Shown here piece after piece: positions 7,359 to 15,900 of a DNA stretch of 38,073 nucleotides (position 1 is its first letter; the number at the start of each line of letters is the position of its first letter). The notes below the pieces were generated by a model. The model worked only from the letters and a program-made list of their open reading frames with translations. It was not told the origin of the DNA and did not search any database. The DNA is from an uncultured Eubacterium sp. (GTDB lineage Bacteria; Bacillota; Clostridia; Lachnospirales; Lachnospiraceae). The stretch lies in NCBI GenBank assembly GCA_949959185.1, contig CATLIX010000033.1, positions 1 to 38,073 of the forward strand, in the 5' to 3' direction. Made by a program: the position numbers and the translations under genes.

Positions 7359-8105
7359 TTACTCACTTTTCCTGTATTCTAATCTAAAATTCTCCAGCAG
7401 CCGCTCTATCATCTTCTCATACCCGGCCCGGTTCCCCGCCTGTTTCTGTTCCGTCAGCTTCTGCCTGGCTTCCGTCAGGCTGTCCGCCTCACCGGTCATT
7501 TCTTTTCCGTCCCTGCAGGCCAGGGCCATAAGATAAGATTCTCTGCTTTCTTCTCTTTTACTTATTGCATAAGCAGTCTCATAACATTCTGCTGCCGGAG
7601 CAAACAACATCTGACGAACATAGGCGGTACCCATATTATGCCATATCAGTCCCAGCACCGGGTCATTGTCCTGATCTGCCTGTCCAAGGATTCTGCGGTA
7701 TTCCGAAACAGCATCCCGGTACTTCTCCGCCCTCAGCAGCCGGTCTCCCCGGAGCTTTGCCCGCTCCAGAGGGGTCTTCTGCTCCATCCGCTCCGCAGTT
7801 TTAAGCACCTGCTTCAGTTCCTCAGAACTGTAAAACCCTCCGGCTTTTAAAATCTGTTCCATACACCAGCAGCCGCTCCGTTCCTGCTCAATACCTCTCC
7901 TGAGCCGGTCGGAAAGCTCCGGCTGGCCCACATCCTGCGCCAGCCAGAAACAGAGTCTCTCATTAAAGAAACTTTCTTCCAGCACACCGGTGTTCCGATA
8001 CAGATAATAGCACAATTCTTCAAAAGAGTACAGGTTCACCTTTTCTTCTTCCAGGAAAAACGGATGCTCTGCTGTCAGTTCCTCACATAACCAAACTCTG
8101 CTCAT
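7359..8105 (-). CDS. Helical, TPR-like protein of the DUF5716/DUF5717 operon
   Basis: A 248-aa soluble protein of unknown function. The N-terminal ~90 residues (WLCEELTAEHPFFLEEE, YSFEELCYYLYRNTG) form a distinct small domain. Residues ~110-200 look like TPR helices, with RGDRLLRAEKYRDAVSEYRR and WHNMGTAYVRQMLFAPAAEC in the 34-residue helix-turn-helix style. The start at ATG 8105 has AGGAG and lies 23 nt inside the end of the DUF5716 gene, implying translational coupling. TPRs commonly dock chaperones, which fits an Hsp70-like neighbour. This role is inferred. Confidence 0.75.
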   Translation of the reverse strand: MSRVWLCEELTAEHPFFLEEEKVNLYSFEELCYYLYRNTGVLEESFFNERLCFWLAQDVGQPELSDRLRRGIEQERSGCWCMEQILKAGGFYSSEELKQVLKTAERMEQKTPLERAKLRGDRLLRAEKYRDAVSEYRRILGQADQDNDPVLGLIWHNMGTAYVRQMLFAPAAECYETAYAISKREESRESYLMALACRDGKEMTGEADSLTEARQKLTEQKQAGNRAGYEKMIERLLENFRLEYRKSE

Positions 8106-9348
8106 AACATTCTCCTATCTCATATTCCCATTCCCGGCCGGTTCCGGGCAAAAGTTCTCCCCAGCCCATATCTCTTATATTTAAGAGGATTTTTCCTTCT
8201 TCGCCGGAATAAAGAGACAGTGACAGACGATATCGTTCCATGTCTGAGGACAAAAGCTCCGGCAGTTCCAGGCTCTCAATTTTGGCTTCCCGGCTTCCGG
8301 GTTTCTGCATCCACAAATCCAGCGTTCCCTCTCCTTCCAGAAGAATCCGCAGTTTCTTCTCAATCTGATGGCGGTTGCAGCCTGCCTCCAGCAGGGGATA
8401 AAAACCCGTATCGTCTCCTCTTGTCACTTTCAGAAATATATGCTCCTGAATCTTGTATTCACAGAAATAGACTGTATCTGCTTCTTCCTGATGTACTTCC
8501 AGCATACCGGCATAACAGGCCCCTTTGGTATACAGGTTTTTCCCCTGAAAAGCCCGTTTGCCCCGGCAGATGACCTGCAGAGATTCCTTCATCCAGTTTC
8601 CTTCAAATCCGCTTCCAATCAGATATACCGAAGATACAATTCTGCCGGACATGGCATTCTGTACCATATGGGCAAAGGTAATATCCCATTCCCGCACGTC
8701 TTCCGGCAGCCTGCCCAGGCACACTTCTTCCACTTCTGCAATTTCAGGCCGGGTTTTCTTATTGCAGACCAGATGTTTCATCCAGATTTCCTCGCCGCTG
8801 CAGGAAAACAGCACCACGTCATACTGCCATAATTCCGGTTCCTGGCAGACTGCATAGGCATAAAAACTTTCCCGATGATCCTGAACCACCAGCTGCTGCC
8901 CGGTGAGTCCAAGCTCTCTTCCCATATGCTTCAGCAGGGCCACCAGTTCGTCCGTCACCTCTTTTATGGAAAACACGCACCTGGTAACTGCCTCCACGCC
9001 TTTGGCCGGAAGGGCAATCCGAAGCACTTTCCGGAAAAACACCAACAATAAGTCCTCCGCCTGATACTCTTTATCCAGAAGAATTGTTTCTTTTTTTAAA
9101 GCACGATTTAATAAATCGTCCACATAAATCCCTTCTCCGGTCTCTGCCATCCGGCTGGCCTCCTCGCCAAAACACCATTTTCCGCTGATTCTGCGTTTAC
9201 AGATGGCTGTGGGAATCCGGTACAGTTCTGTTCCCGCCACGGTGCTCCGGGTTTCCGGCTCCGTCAGGTTCCCATGGTAACAGCTTATCTGTGTCCATCT
9301 GCTTCCTGCGTCTATTCCTATGTACCATTCTCCTGCTGCCGGCTTCAT
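8083..9348 (-). CDS. DUF5716-family Hsp70/actin-fold ATPase-like protein
   Basis: About 421 aa, recognised as DUF5716. Counting from an in-frame GTG at 9357, the phosphate-1 motif of the actin/Hsp70 fold is at 13-22 (IGIDAGSRWTQ), a possible phosphate-2 strand at 179-193 (YDVVLFSCSGEE), and the adenosine motif at 245-255 (YLIGSGFEGNW), followed by KGACYAGML. The C-terminal ~110 residues are beta-rich, like a small substrate-binding domain. I prefer ATG 9348, behind AGGTGCAGGAA, though GTG 9357 is possible. It lies 16 nt after the DUF5717 stop. The order with DUF5717, a TPR-like gene and a membrane coiled-coil gene suggests one complex with an ATP-driven chaperone or switch at its core. Confidence 0.82.
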   Translation of the reverse strand: MKPAAGEWYIGIDAGSRWTQISCYHGNLTEPETRSTVAGTELYRIPTAICKRRISGKWCFGEEASRMAETGEGIYVDDLLNRALKKETILLDKEYQAEDLLLVFFRKVLRIALPAKGVEAVTRCVFSIKEVTDELVALLKHMGRELGLTGQQLVVQDHRESFYAYAVCQEPELWQYDVVLFSCSGEEIWMKHLVCNKKTRPEIAEVEEVCLGRLPEDVREWDITFAHMVQNAMSGRIVSSVYLIGSGFEGNWMKESLQVICRGKRAFQGKNLYTKGACYAGMLEVHQEEADTVYFCEYKIQEHIFLKVTRGDDTGFYPLLEAGCNRHQIEKKLRILLEGEGTLDLWMQKPGSREAKIESLELPELLSSDMERYRLSLSLYSGEEGKILLNIRDMGWGELLPGTGREWEYEIGECYEQSLVM

Positions 9349-9364
9349 TTCCTGCACCTGCCTT

Positions 9365-12300
9365 TCATAAAATACCGAACTGTTCCCTTATCATTCCATC
9401 CAGCCTTCCATAGGCATCCAGCCGTTCCAGAAGAGTTGCCTCATCCTTTATCTGCCAGCTCACCATCATATCATTTAAAATGTCATAGCGGCTTCCCTCT
9501 GCATTTACGCAAAGTTCCTGCGTCTGTACCTGTCCGCTTTCCGTTACCATCCAGGTATCCTCTTTTTCCTCTTTTATATAATAGGGAATCTTCTCCCCGT
9601 AAAACACCAGAAATTCTTTTACAAAAATTCCGTCATACATTTCCTTCATCTGCAGTTCCACATAGTCCTCGCTTCCCACCGGAAGATAATAAAGCATAAC
9701 TCTGCTGCCCGGACTGGTGCGGTATTCCAGAAATACCCTGTCGTGATACAGGTATTTTCCGGCAAATTCCGGCGGAAGTGTCTGGAAAAAGGCAAAACAG
9801 CACTCTCTGGCACTGCATTCCGCCAGTATAATCTCTGCCTGCTGCTTTTCTTCCGGAGATAACTCCCTGCCGGAAGCGCACCATTTCAGAAATCCGATTC
9901 TGCACACCGGATTCAGTTCCCGCCCTTCCTGCAGCAGGCGGAAAATTTTCTGAAATACATAATCCGCCACCACCGCGTCCTTTGTGACAAACTGATGCGC
10001 CATCCAGGAAAGATATGCCTGCACCACCGTCTCCCGGCCCAGATTTTCCCCATAGCTTTCAAATATTTTCTCCACGCTCAGAGAAAAATCTTCCGTATAC
10101 AGAAACTGTACGATACAGCGTTCCTCCAGCCTGTAAGTATCCAGTTCAAAATCACAGGAAGCCTGCCATAGCTGTATCATCTCATCCAGCGTCCCATGAA
10201 AGAATCTGCACATGTAATTCAGGATCCGCTCATTATATTTGCCCCGCAGAAAAACACTCCGGCACAGGCCAAGTAAAAATTCATCCGATTCATCTTCCGA
10301 TTCCAGATGTTCCATCTGGTGGCAGACAACATGCACCAGTTTGGCAGCCGAAAGATTCTCACATCCATAGGATAACAGCAGGTCATAGGCCCGCTGATAA
10401 TGGCGCCTGGCCACCAGCAGCTCCATGATTTTCTCTCTTGCCCGCTTCTGCATTCCTTCAAAGGACAGAGACAGCAGAAACTCATCCAGCTCAGCTCCGG
10501 TATAATTATAGTAATACCAGGAAATCATCTGAGGCCGCAGCTCCTCCCGGTATTCATCACTGATTGCTTCAGAATCCATAAGTATCTGAAGATATGGCAG
10601 GTCTTTTTTTTCAAAGGTCTGCCATATTTTCTTTCCGTCAAAATATTTCAGAAGCCAGGGCAGCTTTTCCTCCGCACAGTTCATTCCCTTTTCCAGAAAT
10701 TTTTCACAGTCCAGAAGCGGGGTCACAGAAATCTCTTCTTTCGGAAGAAACCGCCCGCCTCTGGAATCTTCCAGCAAAATCTGGTATGAACTGCTGTACA
10801 GATTCACGTAACCCATTCCGTGATTCAGCGAAACCGTCTGCTCTGCCTTCAGCGGATGCTGGCGCACCACCAGACGCAGCGCCCCCGCATCCTTACACCT
10901 GACTTTATGCACAAACAGGATTCTGGCCAGCGGTTCCACTAAATCCTCGGTTATCATCTCCGGCGTCAGGACTTCCTGATAAATCACTGCCATATCCTTA
11001 TCTATTCTGCCCGCAGAAATCTGCTTTTTTGCGAACTCTTCCATCATTTTCAGATAATGAGGATACTGATTCTTCCAGGACGTTTTATTCTCAATGATTG
11101 TCCGGAAAAGTATGGTACGGGGATGATATGCCAGTTCATTGTGATACTGGAAATAGAGCACGGCAGATTTGGGAATCCTCTTTAACTGCTGCTTCCCCGC
11201 TGACAGAATCCAGGCTTCATAAATCCCGGCTATGCGCAGCTCTTCAATCACTCCCTGATGATACCATCTCCAGTAAGATTTCCCGTAACAGTTCCATTTC
11301 ATACAGCAGCTGCAGATGGCGTGGAGCATTTCCTTTTCCGGAAATACCCTGTAGCATTCACACAGAATCTGATACCAGATGGGATGATATGACGGAATCT
11401 CCGGTGCAATCTGACAGACCTGTTCCGCCATTCCTCTGGTCAGGACTTCATGCTTCACAGACCAGTTCAGTACCTTCCGCTCAAATTCATCGGCCCGGTA
11501 CATCAGAAAGGGCTCCCTGGCCAGAATCCGCCAGGCTTCCAGATACAGTATGGGGCTTTCCCCGCCTGTTGCAATCTGCCTGGCAATTACTTCCAGCTTT
11601 CTGCCTTTGCTGTAATTTAATTCTTCGTCCAGAAACAGAAGTATCCACAGCAATAAATTATTTTCCTGATGTCTGTGGTATATCCTGCGGATTTTTCCCG
11701 TTAATTTATTCACATATACCGGCTCCGGCTCCCGCAGTGTGCACAGATACATATACCAGGCATACAGGGGCGATTCTTTGTCCACCTTATGTTTGGGAAA
11801 TGCATCCAGAGCCCATTCCCCTTCCTGCCGCTGCCGGTTGACCAGAAATGCCTGAGCCTTTGCCAGCAGGTACCAGAGGTTGTCAGGCTCCAGAGCCATA
11901 AGTTCTTCCGCCCGCTTTACCGTCTGCTTCGCCCATTCCCCTGTTACGATTTTCTTTATCCCCATATCTATATAAAGACTGACCAGTTCCGCCTGTTTCC
12001 TGCGGATTATCTGACGGGAAGATTCCCGATCTCCGCTTCCCTGGTCCACCACAAGCTCCACCTTCCTGGTCAGAAATGGCGTCTGCAGGGTAATTCTGCC
12101 GAAATTCTTACCTGCATGAAGATATTCCGGCTCAATCATATATTCTGCCAGCCCATGGCCGCCCACAAAGTCTGCGGAAGTAATCATATGTTTTACCGGC
12201 AGCAGCCAGGTCGCATCACTGATTACCTCAATGGCAATATGGCCCCATTCTTCTTTTTTCAGCGTGATATGCTGCTTTACCGGCTCGTGGATTCCTGAAA

Positions 12301-12904
12301 ATTCCCGTTGGGCTTCCTCAATCCGGAAAGTGACCCGGTTCTTTTTCCGGACGGCTATTAAAAATTCTTCCACCTGTCCCATAGTACAGGGCCTGCGCCT
12401 GAGTATCCGGTAAATCAGCCGTTCTTCCGTCTCCTGGGGCTTAAAAACATGGATAAATTCCGGCTGGCTGAAAACCTTCACTGCTTCCTCATAAGAATTC
12501 CCGGCCAGATTGGCAAATTCAAACAGGCTCTTTATTTTTCCCATGGAGCTGTCCGCATAATTGCCGGAAACAGACACAGTAAAAGGAAGGTCGTATTCCC
12601 CCTGATTGCTGACAATATGAAAACTGCCCTTCTGCACATCCCCTTCTGTGAGGCCCTCGCTGTGAAATTCAAATGTCTGCGTAATTTTTACTCCCTGAAA
12701 CTTTGGATTATGACACTCCATCCTTGGACTGGAGGAATAGATAATACCGTTTACCGGCATCTCGCTGGTGCTTTCCATGGAAAATTCACCTGTATAATCG
12801 GTTCCCTCCACCACTTCAAATTCCAGCTTCTCCGCGGAAAACTGAAGGATGGAAGCATTGCTGCCGCAGTTCCCGGCTGCCAGTTCCTCTAATTTCTTCT
12901 GCAA
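9365..12904 (-). CDS. DUF5717-family large protein (Ig-like N-terminus, alpha-solenoid)
   Basis: An 1179-aa protein recognised as DUF5717, whose function is not known to me. Residues ~15-110 read as a beta-sandwich (LQFSAEKLEFEVVEGTDYTG ... YDLPFTVSVSG). There is a second beta-rich part at ~210-290 (WLLPVKHMITSADFVGGHGL), and from ~320 to ~1010 mostly helices with TPR-like spacing (AEELMALEPDNLWYLLAKAQ). The last ~150 residues are beta-rich again. There is no signal peptide or membrane span. The only fitting start is TTG 12904, preceded by AGGTGA with 4-nt spacing. It is the first gene of the operon and diverges from the aminotransferase gene. Size and architecture suggest a scaffold for the Hsp70-like DUF5716 protein. 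Confidence 0.82.
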   Translation of the reverse strand: MQKKLEELAAGNCGSNASILQFSAEKLEFEVVEGTDYTGEFSMESTSEMPVNGIIYSSSPRMECHNPKFQGVKITQTFEFHSEGLTEGDVQKGSFHIVSNQGEYDLPFTVSVSGNYADSSMGKIKSLFEFANLAGNSYEEAVKVFSQPEFIHVFKPQETEERLIYRILRRRPCTMGQVEEFLIAVRKKNRVTFRIEEAQREFSGIHEPVKQHITLKKEEWGHIAIEVISDATWLLPVKHMITSADFVGGHGLAEYMIEPEYLHAGKNFGRITLQTPFLTRKVELVVDQGSGDRESSRQIIRRKQAELVSLYIDMGIKKIVTGEWAKQTVKRAEELMALEPDNLWYLLAKAQAFLVNRQRQEGEWALDAFPKHKVDKESPLYAWYMYLCTLREPEPVYVNKLTGKIRRIYHRHQENNLLLWILLFLDEELNYSKGRKLEVIARQIATGGESPILYLEAWRILAREPFLMYRADEFERKVLNWSVKHEVLTRGMAEQVCQIAPEIPSYHPIWYQILCECYRVFPEKEMLHAICSCCMKWNCYGKSYWRWYHQGVIEELRIAGIYEAWILSAGKQQLKRIPKSAVLYFQYHNELAYHPRTILFRTIIENKTSWKNQYPHYLKMMEEFAKKQISAGRIDKDMAVIYQEVLTPEMITEDLVEPLARILFVHKVRCKDAGALRLVVRQHPLKAEQTVSLNHGMGYVNLYSSSYQILLEDSRGGRFLPKEEISVTPLLDCEKFLEKGMNCAEEKLPWLLKYFDGKKIWQTFEKKDLPYLQILMDSEAISDEYREELRPQMISWYYYNYTGAELDEFLLSLSFEGMQKRAREKIMELLVARRHYQRAYDLLLSYGCENLSAAKLVHVVCHQMEHLESEDESDEFLLGLCRSVFLRGKYNERILNYMCRFFHGTLDEMIQLWQASCDFELDTYRLEERCIVQFLYTEDFSLSVEKIFESYGENLGRETVVQAYLSWMAHQFVTKDAVVADYVFQKIFRLLQEGRELNPVCRIGFLKWCASGRELSPEEKQQAEIILAECSARECCFAFFQTLPPEFAGKYLYHDRVFLEYRTSPGSRVMLYYLPVGSEDYVELQMKEMYDGIFVKEFLVFYGEKIPYYIKEEKEDTWMVTESGQVQTQELCVNAEGSRYDILNDMMVSWQIKDEATLLERLDAYGRLDGMIREQFGIL

Positions 12905-12923
12905 ATCGTCACCTGCTTTGTGG

Positions 12924-12951
12924 TTGCTTTTTTGTGTGTATTCGTTATAAT
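12924..12951 (+). promoter_or_regulatory. Promoter for the aminotransferase gene
   Basis: TTGCTT (12924-12929), a 16-bp spacer and TATAAT (12946-12951) point toward the gene starting at 13012. The 107-bp divergent intergenic region also holds TATAAT-like boxes on the minus strand near 12946-12970 that could serve the DUF5717 operon. Confidence 0.6.
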
Positions 12952-13011
12952 ATCAATTGTATTAATTATAAACCATTCAAACATTTGTGTAAATATTTTT
13001 GGAGGAAATTT

Positions 13012-14100
13012 ATGTTACAGCATAAGGATCATTTTCACGGAAGTGATTTGGAAAAAATTGAACAGATTTACGGTATCCGCAAGGAAGAAATTACCAGCTT
13101 CAGCGCCAATGTGAACCCTCTGGGGATTTCGCCCCTGCTGCGGGAAACTCTGGCCAGCCATATTGACGCCATCAGCACCTATCCGGACCGGGAATATCTC
13201 TCCCTGCGTAAATGTATCGGAGCATATCTGGATACGGATTATGAATCCATTCTCATGGGAAATGGTTCCACGGAGCTGATTTCTCTGTTTATTCAGATTG
13301 AACACCCGAAAAAAGCTCTGATTATCGGCCCCACCTATTCAGAATACGAGAGGGAAATTGCACTGGGGGGCGGCACATGCCTTTATTATCCCCTGAAGGA
13401 GGAACTGGACTTTAAACTGGATGTGGAACATTTTACTTCTCAGCTCAACGAAAGCATTGATTTTCTGGTTATCTGTAATCCAAATAATCCAACTTCCGGC
13501 GCCATTTCCCGCAAAACCATGCGCTGGATTCTGGACGTATGCAAGCAAAACGATATTTTTGTGATGGTGGACGAAACTTATGTGGAATTCGCCGACAACT
13601 ATGAGGAAATCACCTCTGTTCCCCTCACCGCTTTCTACAATAACATTGTGATTCTGCGGGGAACTTCCAAATTTTTTGCAGCTCCCGGTCTCCGGCTGGG
13701 CTATGCGGTAACCGGAAACCGTGACTTTATCAAAGCGGTCAACACCCGGAAGAATCCCTGGACCATCAATTCTCTGGCTGTAATTGCCGGAGAACTTATG
13801 TTCCGTGATACCGATTATATTCAGAAGACCAGAAGCCTGATTTCTGCTGAGCGAGCCCGGATTCACCGAATCTTTTCCGAGGATCCCCGGTTCAAAACCT
13901 ATCCTCCCAGCGGCAACTTCATGCTGGTGCGCCTGCTGTCGGATTCCATGACTTCCGGGGAACTGTTCGACCGGGCTATCCGGGAGAAAATGATGATTCG
14001 GGACTGCTCCACTTTCCCCTTTCTGGATAACCGTTATATCCGGTTCTGCTTCATGAGCCGGGATATGAATGACAGGCTGGCGGAATGTCTGATGAGGTAA
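13012..14100 (+). CDS. PLP-dependent aminotransferase, HisC/CobD-like (fold type I)
   Basis: A 362-aa enzyme of the class I/II aminotransferase family. Visible residues are N156 and N159 in CNPNNPTSG, D187 in VDETY, K220 in GTSKFFAAPGLRLGY (Schiff-base lysine), and the C-terminal arginine region RYIRFCFMSRD. The opening SANVNPLG resembles L-threonine-O-3-phosphate decarboxylase (CobD) and histidinol-phosphate aminotransferase. No cobalamin or histidine genes are adjacent, so the substrate is open. ATG 13012 is preceded by GGAGG; in-frame ATGs upstream lie within the promoter and are rejected. The gene is monocistronic, between a promoter at 12924-12951 and a terminator at 14121-14157. Confidence 0.88.
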   Translation: MLQHKDHFHGSDLEKIEQIYGIRKEEITSFSANVNPLGISPLLRETLASHIDAISTYPDREYLSLRKCIGAYLDTDYESILMGNGSTELISLFIQIEHPKKALIIGPTYSEYEREIALGGGTCLYYPLKEELDFKLDVEHFTSQLNESIDFLVICNPNNPTSGAISRKTMRWILDVCKQNDIFVMVDETYVEFADNYEEITSVPLTAFYNNIVILRGTSKFFAAPGLRLGYAVTGNRDFIKAVNTRKNPWTINSLAVIAGELMFRDTDYIQKTRSLISAERARIHRIFSEDPRFKTYPPSGNFMLVRLLSDSMTSGELFDRAIREKMMIRDCSTFPFLDNRYIRFCFMSRDMNDRLAECLMR

Positions 14101-14120
14101 TGGTCGTTAAGGGGTATGTA

Positions 14121-14160
14121 AAAAGCAGGACAACACATCTCTGTGAATCCTGCTTTTATT
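14121..14160 (+). terminator. Rho-independent terminator of the aminotransferase gene
   Basis: AAAAGCAGGA (14121-14130) pairs with TCCTGCTTTT (14148-14157) over a 17-nt loop, ending in a short T tract. It lies 20 nt after the stop codon and could also act on the minus strand. Confidence 0.75.
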
Positions 14161-14231
14161 CCCGCGGACAATGAACCAACAGACGCCTGCGGGGTATCTG
14201 ACTTCAGCACCTGTAAAAATTATGGCCAGAT

Positions 14232-14702
14232 TCAGAACCCTCCTGCAAAATACGCTCTTGCTATCACATAAGACGGCTCAAAATATGCACTGCAGTTATA
14301 GTTATCCAGCACGTCACAGATTTCATGATTATAAACTCGGAAAATTCCTTCCACGTAATCCTCATCCTGCTGGGATGTATCTCTGATCAACCTCTTGTAG
14401 ACCCTTCCCATCTGTGTGGCAGTGGGCACATGGGATACCAGTTCTTTTTCAACCCTTAACACGTCAAACTCTCCGTCCTGAAGATGATAGGACGCAATCC
14501 ACTCATCTTCCACAGATAACGGATTTTCTGCATGAAGTACATTTGCAACGCTGATTAAATGATACATTTCATCTTTACCAATTTTATTTACCACATACTT
14601 ATTTTTCTGATGCAATTTCCTTGCAACACGCTCAATCATATAGCATATAAAATATAAATCATTACTCTCTATCTCTTCATCTGCGAAATAGCGGTTTTTC
14701 AT
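14232..14702 (-). CDS. Partner of DUF3990 protein, putative antitoxin
   Basis: A 156-aa soluble protein. Its N-terminal ~70 residues (DLYFICYMIERVARKLHQKN ... YHLISVANVLHAENPL) resemble the small helical DUF3791-type proteins that accompany DUF3990 genes. The rest (GRVYKRLIRDT, YNHEICDVLDNYNCSAYFEP) I do not recognise. ATG 14702 overlaps the upstream DUF3990 stop by 4 nt (ATGA), so the two are co-translated. Context suggests an immunity or antitoxin function, but it could also be a regulatory or targeting subunit. Family call moderate, function inferred. Confidence 0.6.
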   Translation of the reverse strand: MKNRYFADEEIESNDLYFICYMIERVARKLHQKNKYVVNKIGKDEMYHLISVANVLHAENPLSVEDEWIASYHLQDGEFDVLRVEKELVSHVPTATQMGRVYKRLIRDTSQQDEDYVEGIFRVYNHEICDVLDNYNCSAYFEPSYVIARAYFAGGF

Positions 14703-15160
14703 AATTTTATGCTCCCTTCAAAGGTCAGAGTATTCAGTGCAGATTCTGTACAGAACACAATTTGATGAGTGGGGTATTTAAACTTTACCAATTCCCAGAA
14801 TGCTGCTTTTGAAATATTGTTTTCCATAAACTCCTCTACATAATCCCATATCTGATCATCGGCCATCGGCCCCTCCACAATATCATACTGATGTTCTATT
14901 CCTCTCCTGCAATTGACAACAAACTGCAGCCATTCTTCTGTCATCTGCTGGAAAATGCATATTTTTAACCTGTCATTTTTTGTATAGGAGTAATGGTTTA
15001 CAATAGATTCTCCATGTCTTGTCAATGCCCATCGTTTTGCCTGTTTCTCCAGATTCGTACAATAAAACCCGTATCCAAAATCTTTATAATGCCCATTTAT
15101 CATAATTTCAGGTCTGCTCACGATTACATTGCTTCCATGATAAATTTTATAATTTGTCAT
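14699..15160 (-). CDS. DUF3990 protein, ADP-ribosyltransferase-like, putative toxin
   Basis: A 153-aa protein recognised as DUF3990 by YHGSNVIVSRPEI near the start and FGYGFYCTNLEKQAKRWA at ~28-45. DUF3990 is related to the ADP-ribosyltransferase fold: YHGS fits the first NAD-contacting strand and GYGFYCT the second. A clear catalytic glutamate near the C-terminus cannot be fixed by eye. ATG 15160 has AAGGAG. The gene sits directly upstream of a co-translated small partner, an arrangement typical of toxin-antitoxin pairs, and next to decayed nuclease copies, consistent with an accessory islet. NAD-dependent modification of a cellular target is inferred. Confidence 0.75.
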   Translation of the reverse strand: MTNYKIYHGSNVIVSRPEIMINGHYKDFGYGFYCTNLEKQAKRWALTRHGESIVNHYSYTKNDRLKICIFQQMTEEWLQFVVNCRRGIEHQYDIVEGPMADDQIWDYVEEFMENNISKAAFWELVKFKYPTHQIVFCTESALNTLTFEGSIKL

Positions 15161-15205
15161 GTCGTTCTCCTTTTGCAGATATTGCTACAATAAATCCAAT
15201 TTTTT

Positions 15206-15802
15206 CTATACAGACTGAAAACCTGCCAGTTCCTCTACTTCCTCAACAGTAAGACCGGAACCAACAGCTATATCTTCAACAGTGAGCTTTCCCATTTTCA
15301 GAAGTCTCTTTGCTGTTTCCACTTTTGCTGCATTTTCAGCCTCTTCTGCCGCCTCATATCTTTCACTTTCCACATATGATTTGATTACTTCTTCCTGGTC
15401 ATACAGTTCCATCAACATATATTTCCACCTGTTCCTCGCATACTCTGGTAAATGACACATACTGATTTATTATATCTCCATCCCGGCCATCGTATATCAT
15501 CCTGACTTTTACATCCAGACTAAATCTCCTCCAGAAAACTCCTCTAAAAAACTAATCTCTTCCGGCCTTTTCTCCCTCTCTCCTGTATAAATCACATATA
15601 ATTCCGGCCGGGGGATTTCCAGTTTTCTGCTTTTATATATGTCCTGTCTGGTTTCCCTGAAATATTCCCGGTATGTCTGTACCAGATACATCAAAGCCCT
15701 GAATATAAAACCGTAACATCTTTCAGATCATCTTCTGTGACTTCCATATCCTCCGGATGAATTGCTCTGTATAACTGTATCAGGTTTTTCTTCTTTCCCT
15801 TC
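15206..15802 (-). pseudogene. Decayed tandem copy of Rpn-family nuclease gene
   Basis: This is a broken duplicate of the gene at 15901-16743. Matching blocks include YREYFRETRQDIYKSRKLEI, PELYVIYTGEREKRPEE, VRMIYDGRDGDIINQY and a C-terminal block starting MELYDQEEVIKSYVESERYE. Compared with its neighbour it has lost the start codon and first ~25 codons, about 100 bp covering the catalytic segment (including IECQS), and ~45 codons between the QVEI and MLMELYD segments. A shift near 15530 also breaks the frame. The C-terminal end differs (ENAAKVETAKRLLKMGKLTV, GLTVEEVEELAGFQSV) and looks like a different Rpn allele. It cannot make an active enzyme. Confidence 0.85.
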
Positions 15803-15900
15803 CAATCATTTCAGCTCCCGTACAGTCCTTTTCCTATAACAATATTACTATTCTAATAATCAGAAATCTTTTCCATCCGGCAGTATTGTCGGATTTTTCT

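Noticed and set aside
11098-11841. A 247-codon open frame antisense to the DUF5717 gene
   Set aside because: Composition (Ser/Pro/Cys-rich) and lack of any family pattern mark it as a shadow of the long real gene.
12934-13011. N-terminal extension of the aminotransferase to ATG 12934
   Set aside because: It would start inside the -35/-10 region, and GGAGG directly before ATG 13012 identifies the start.
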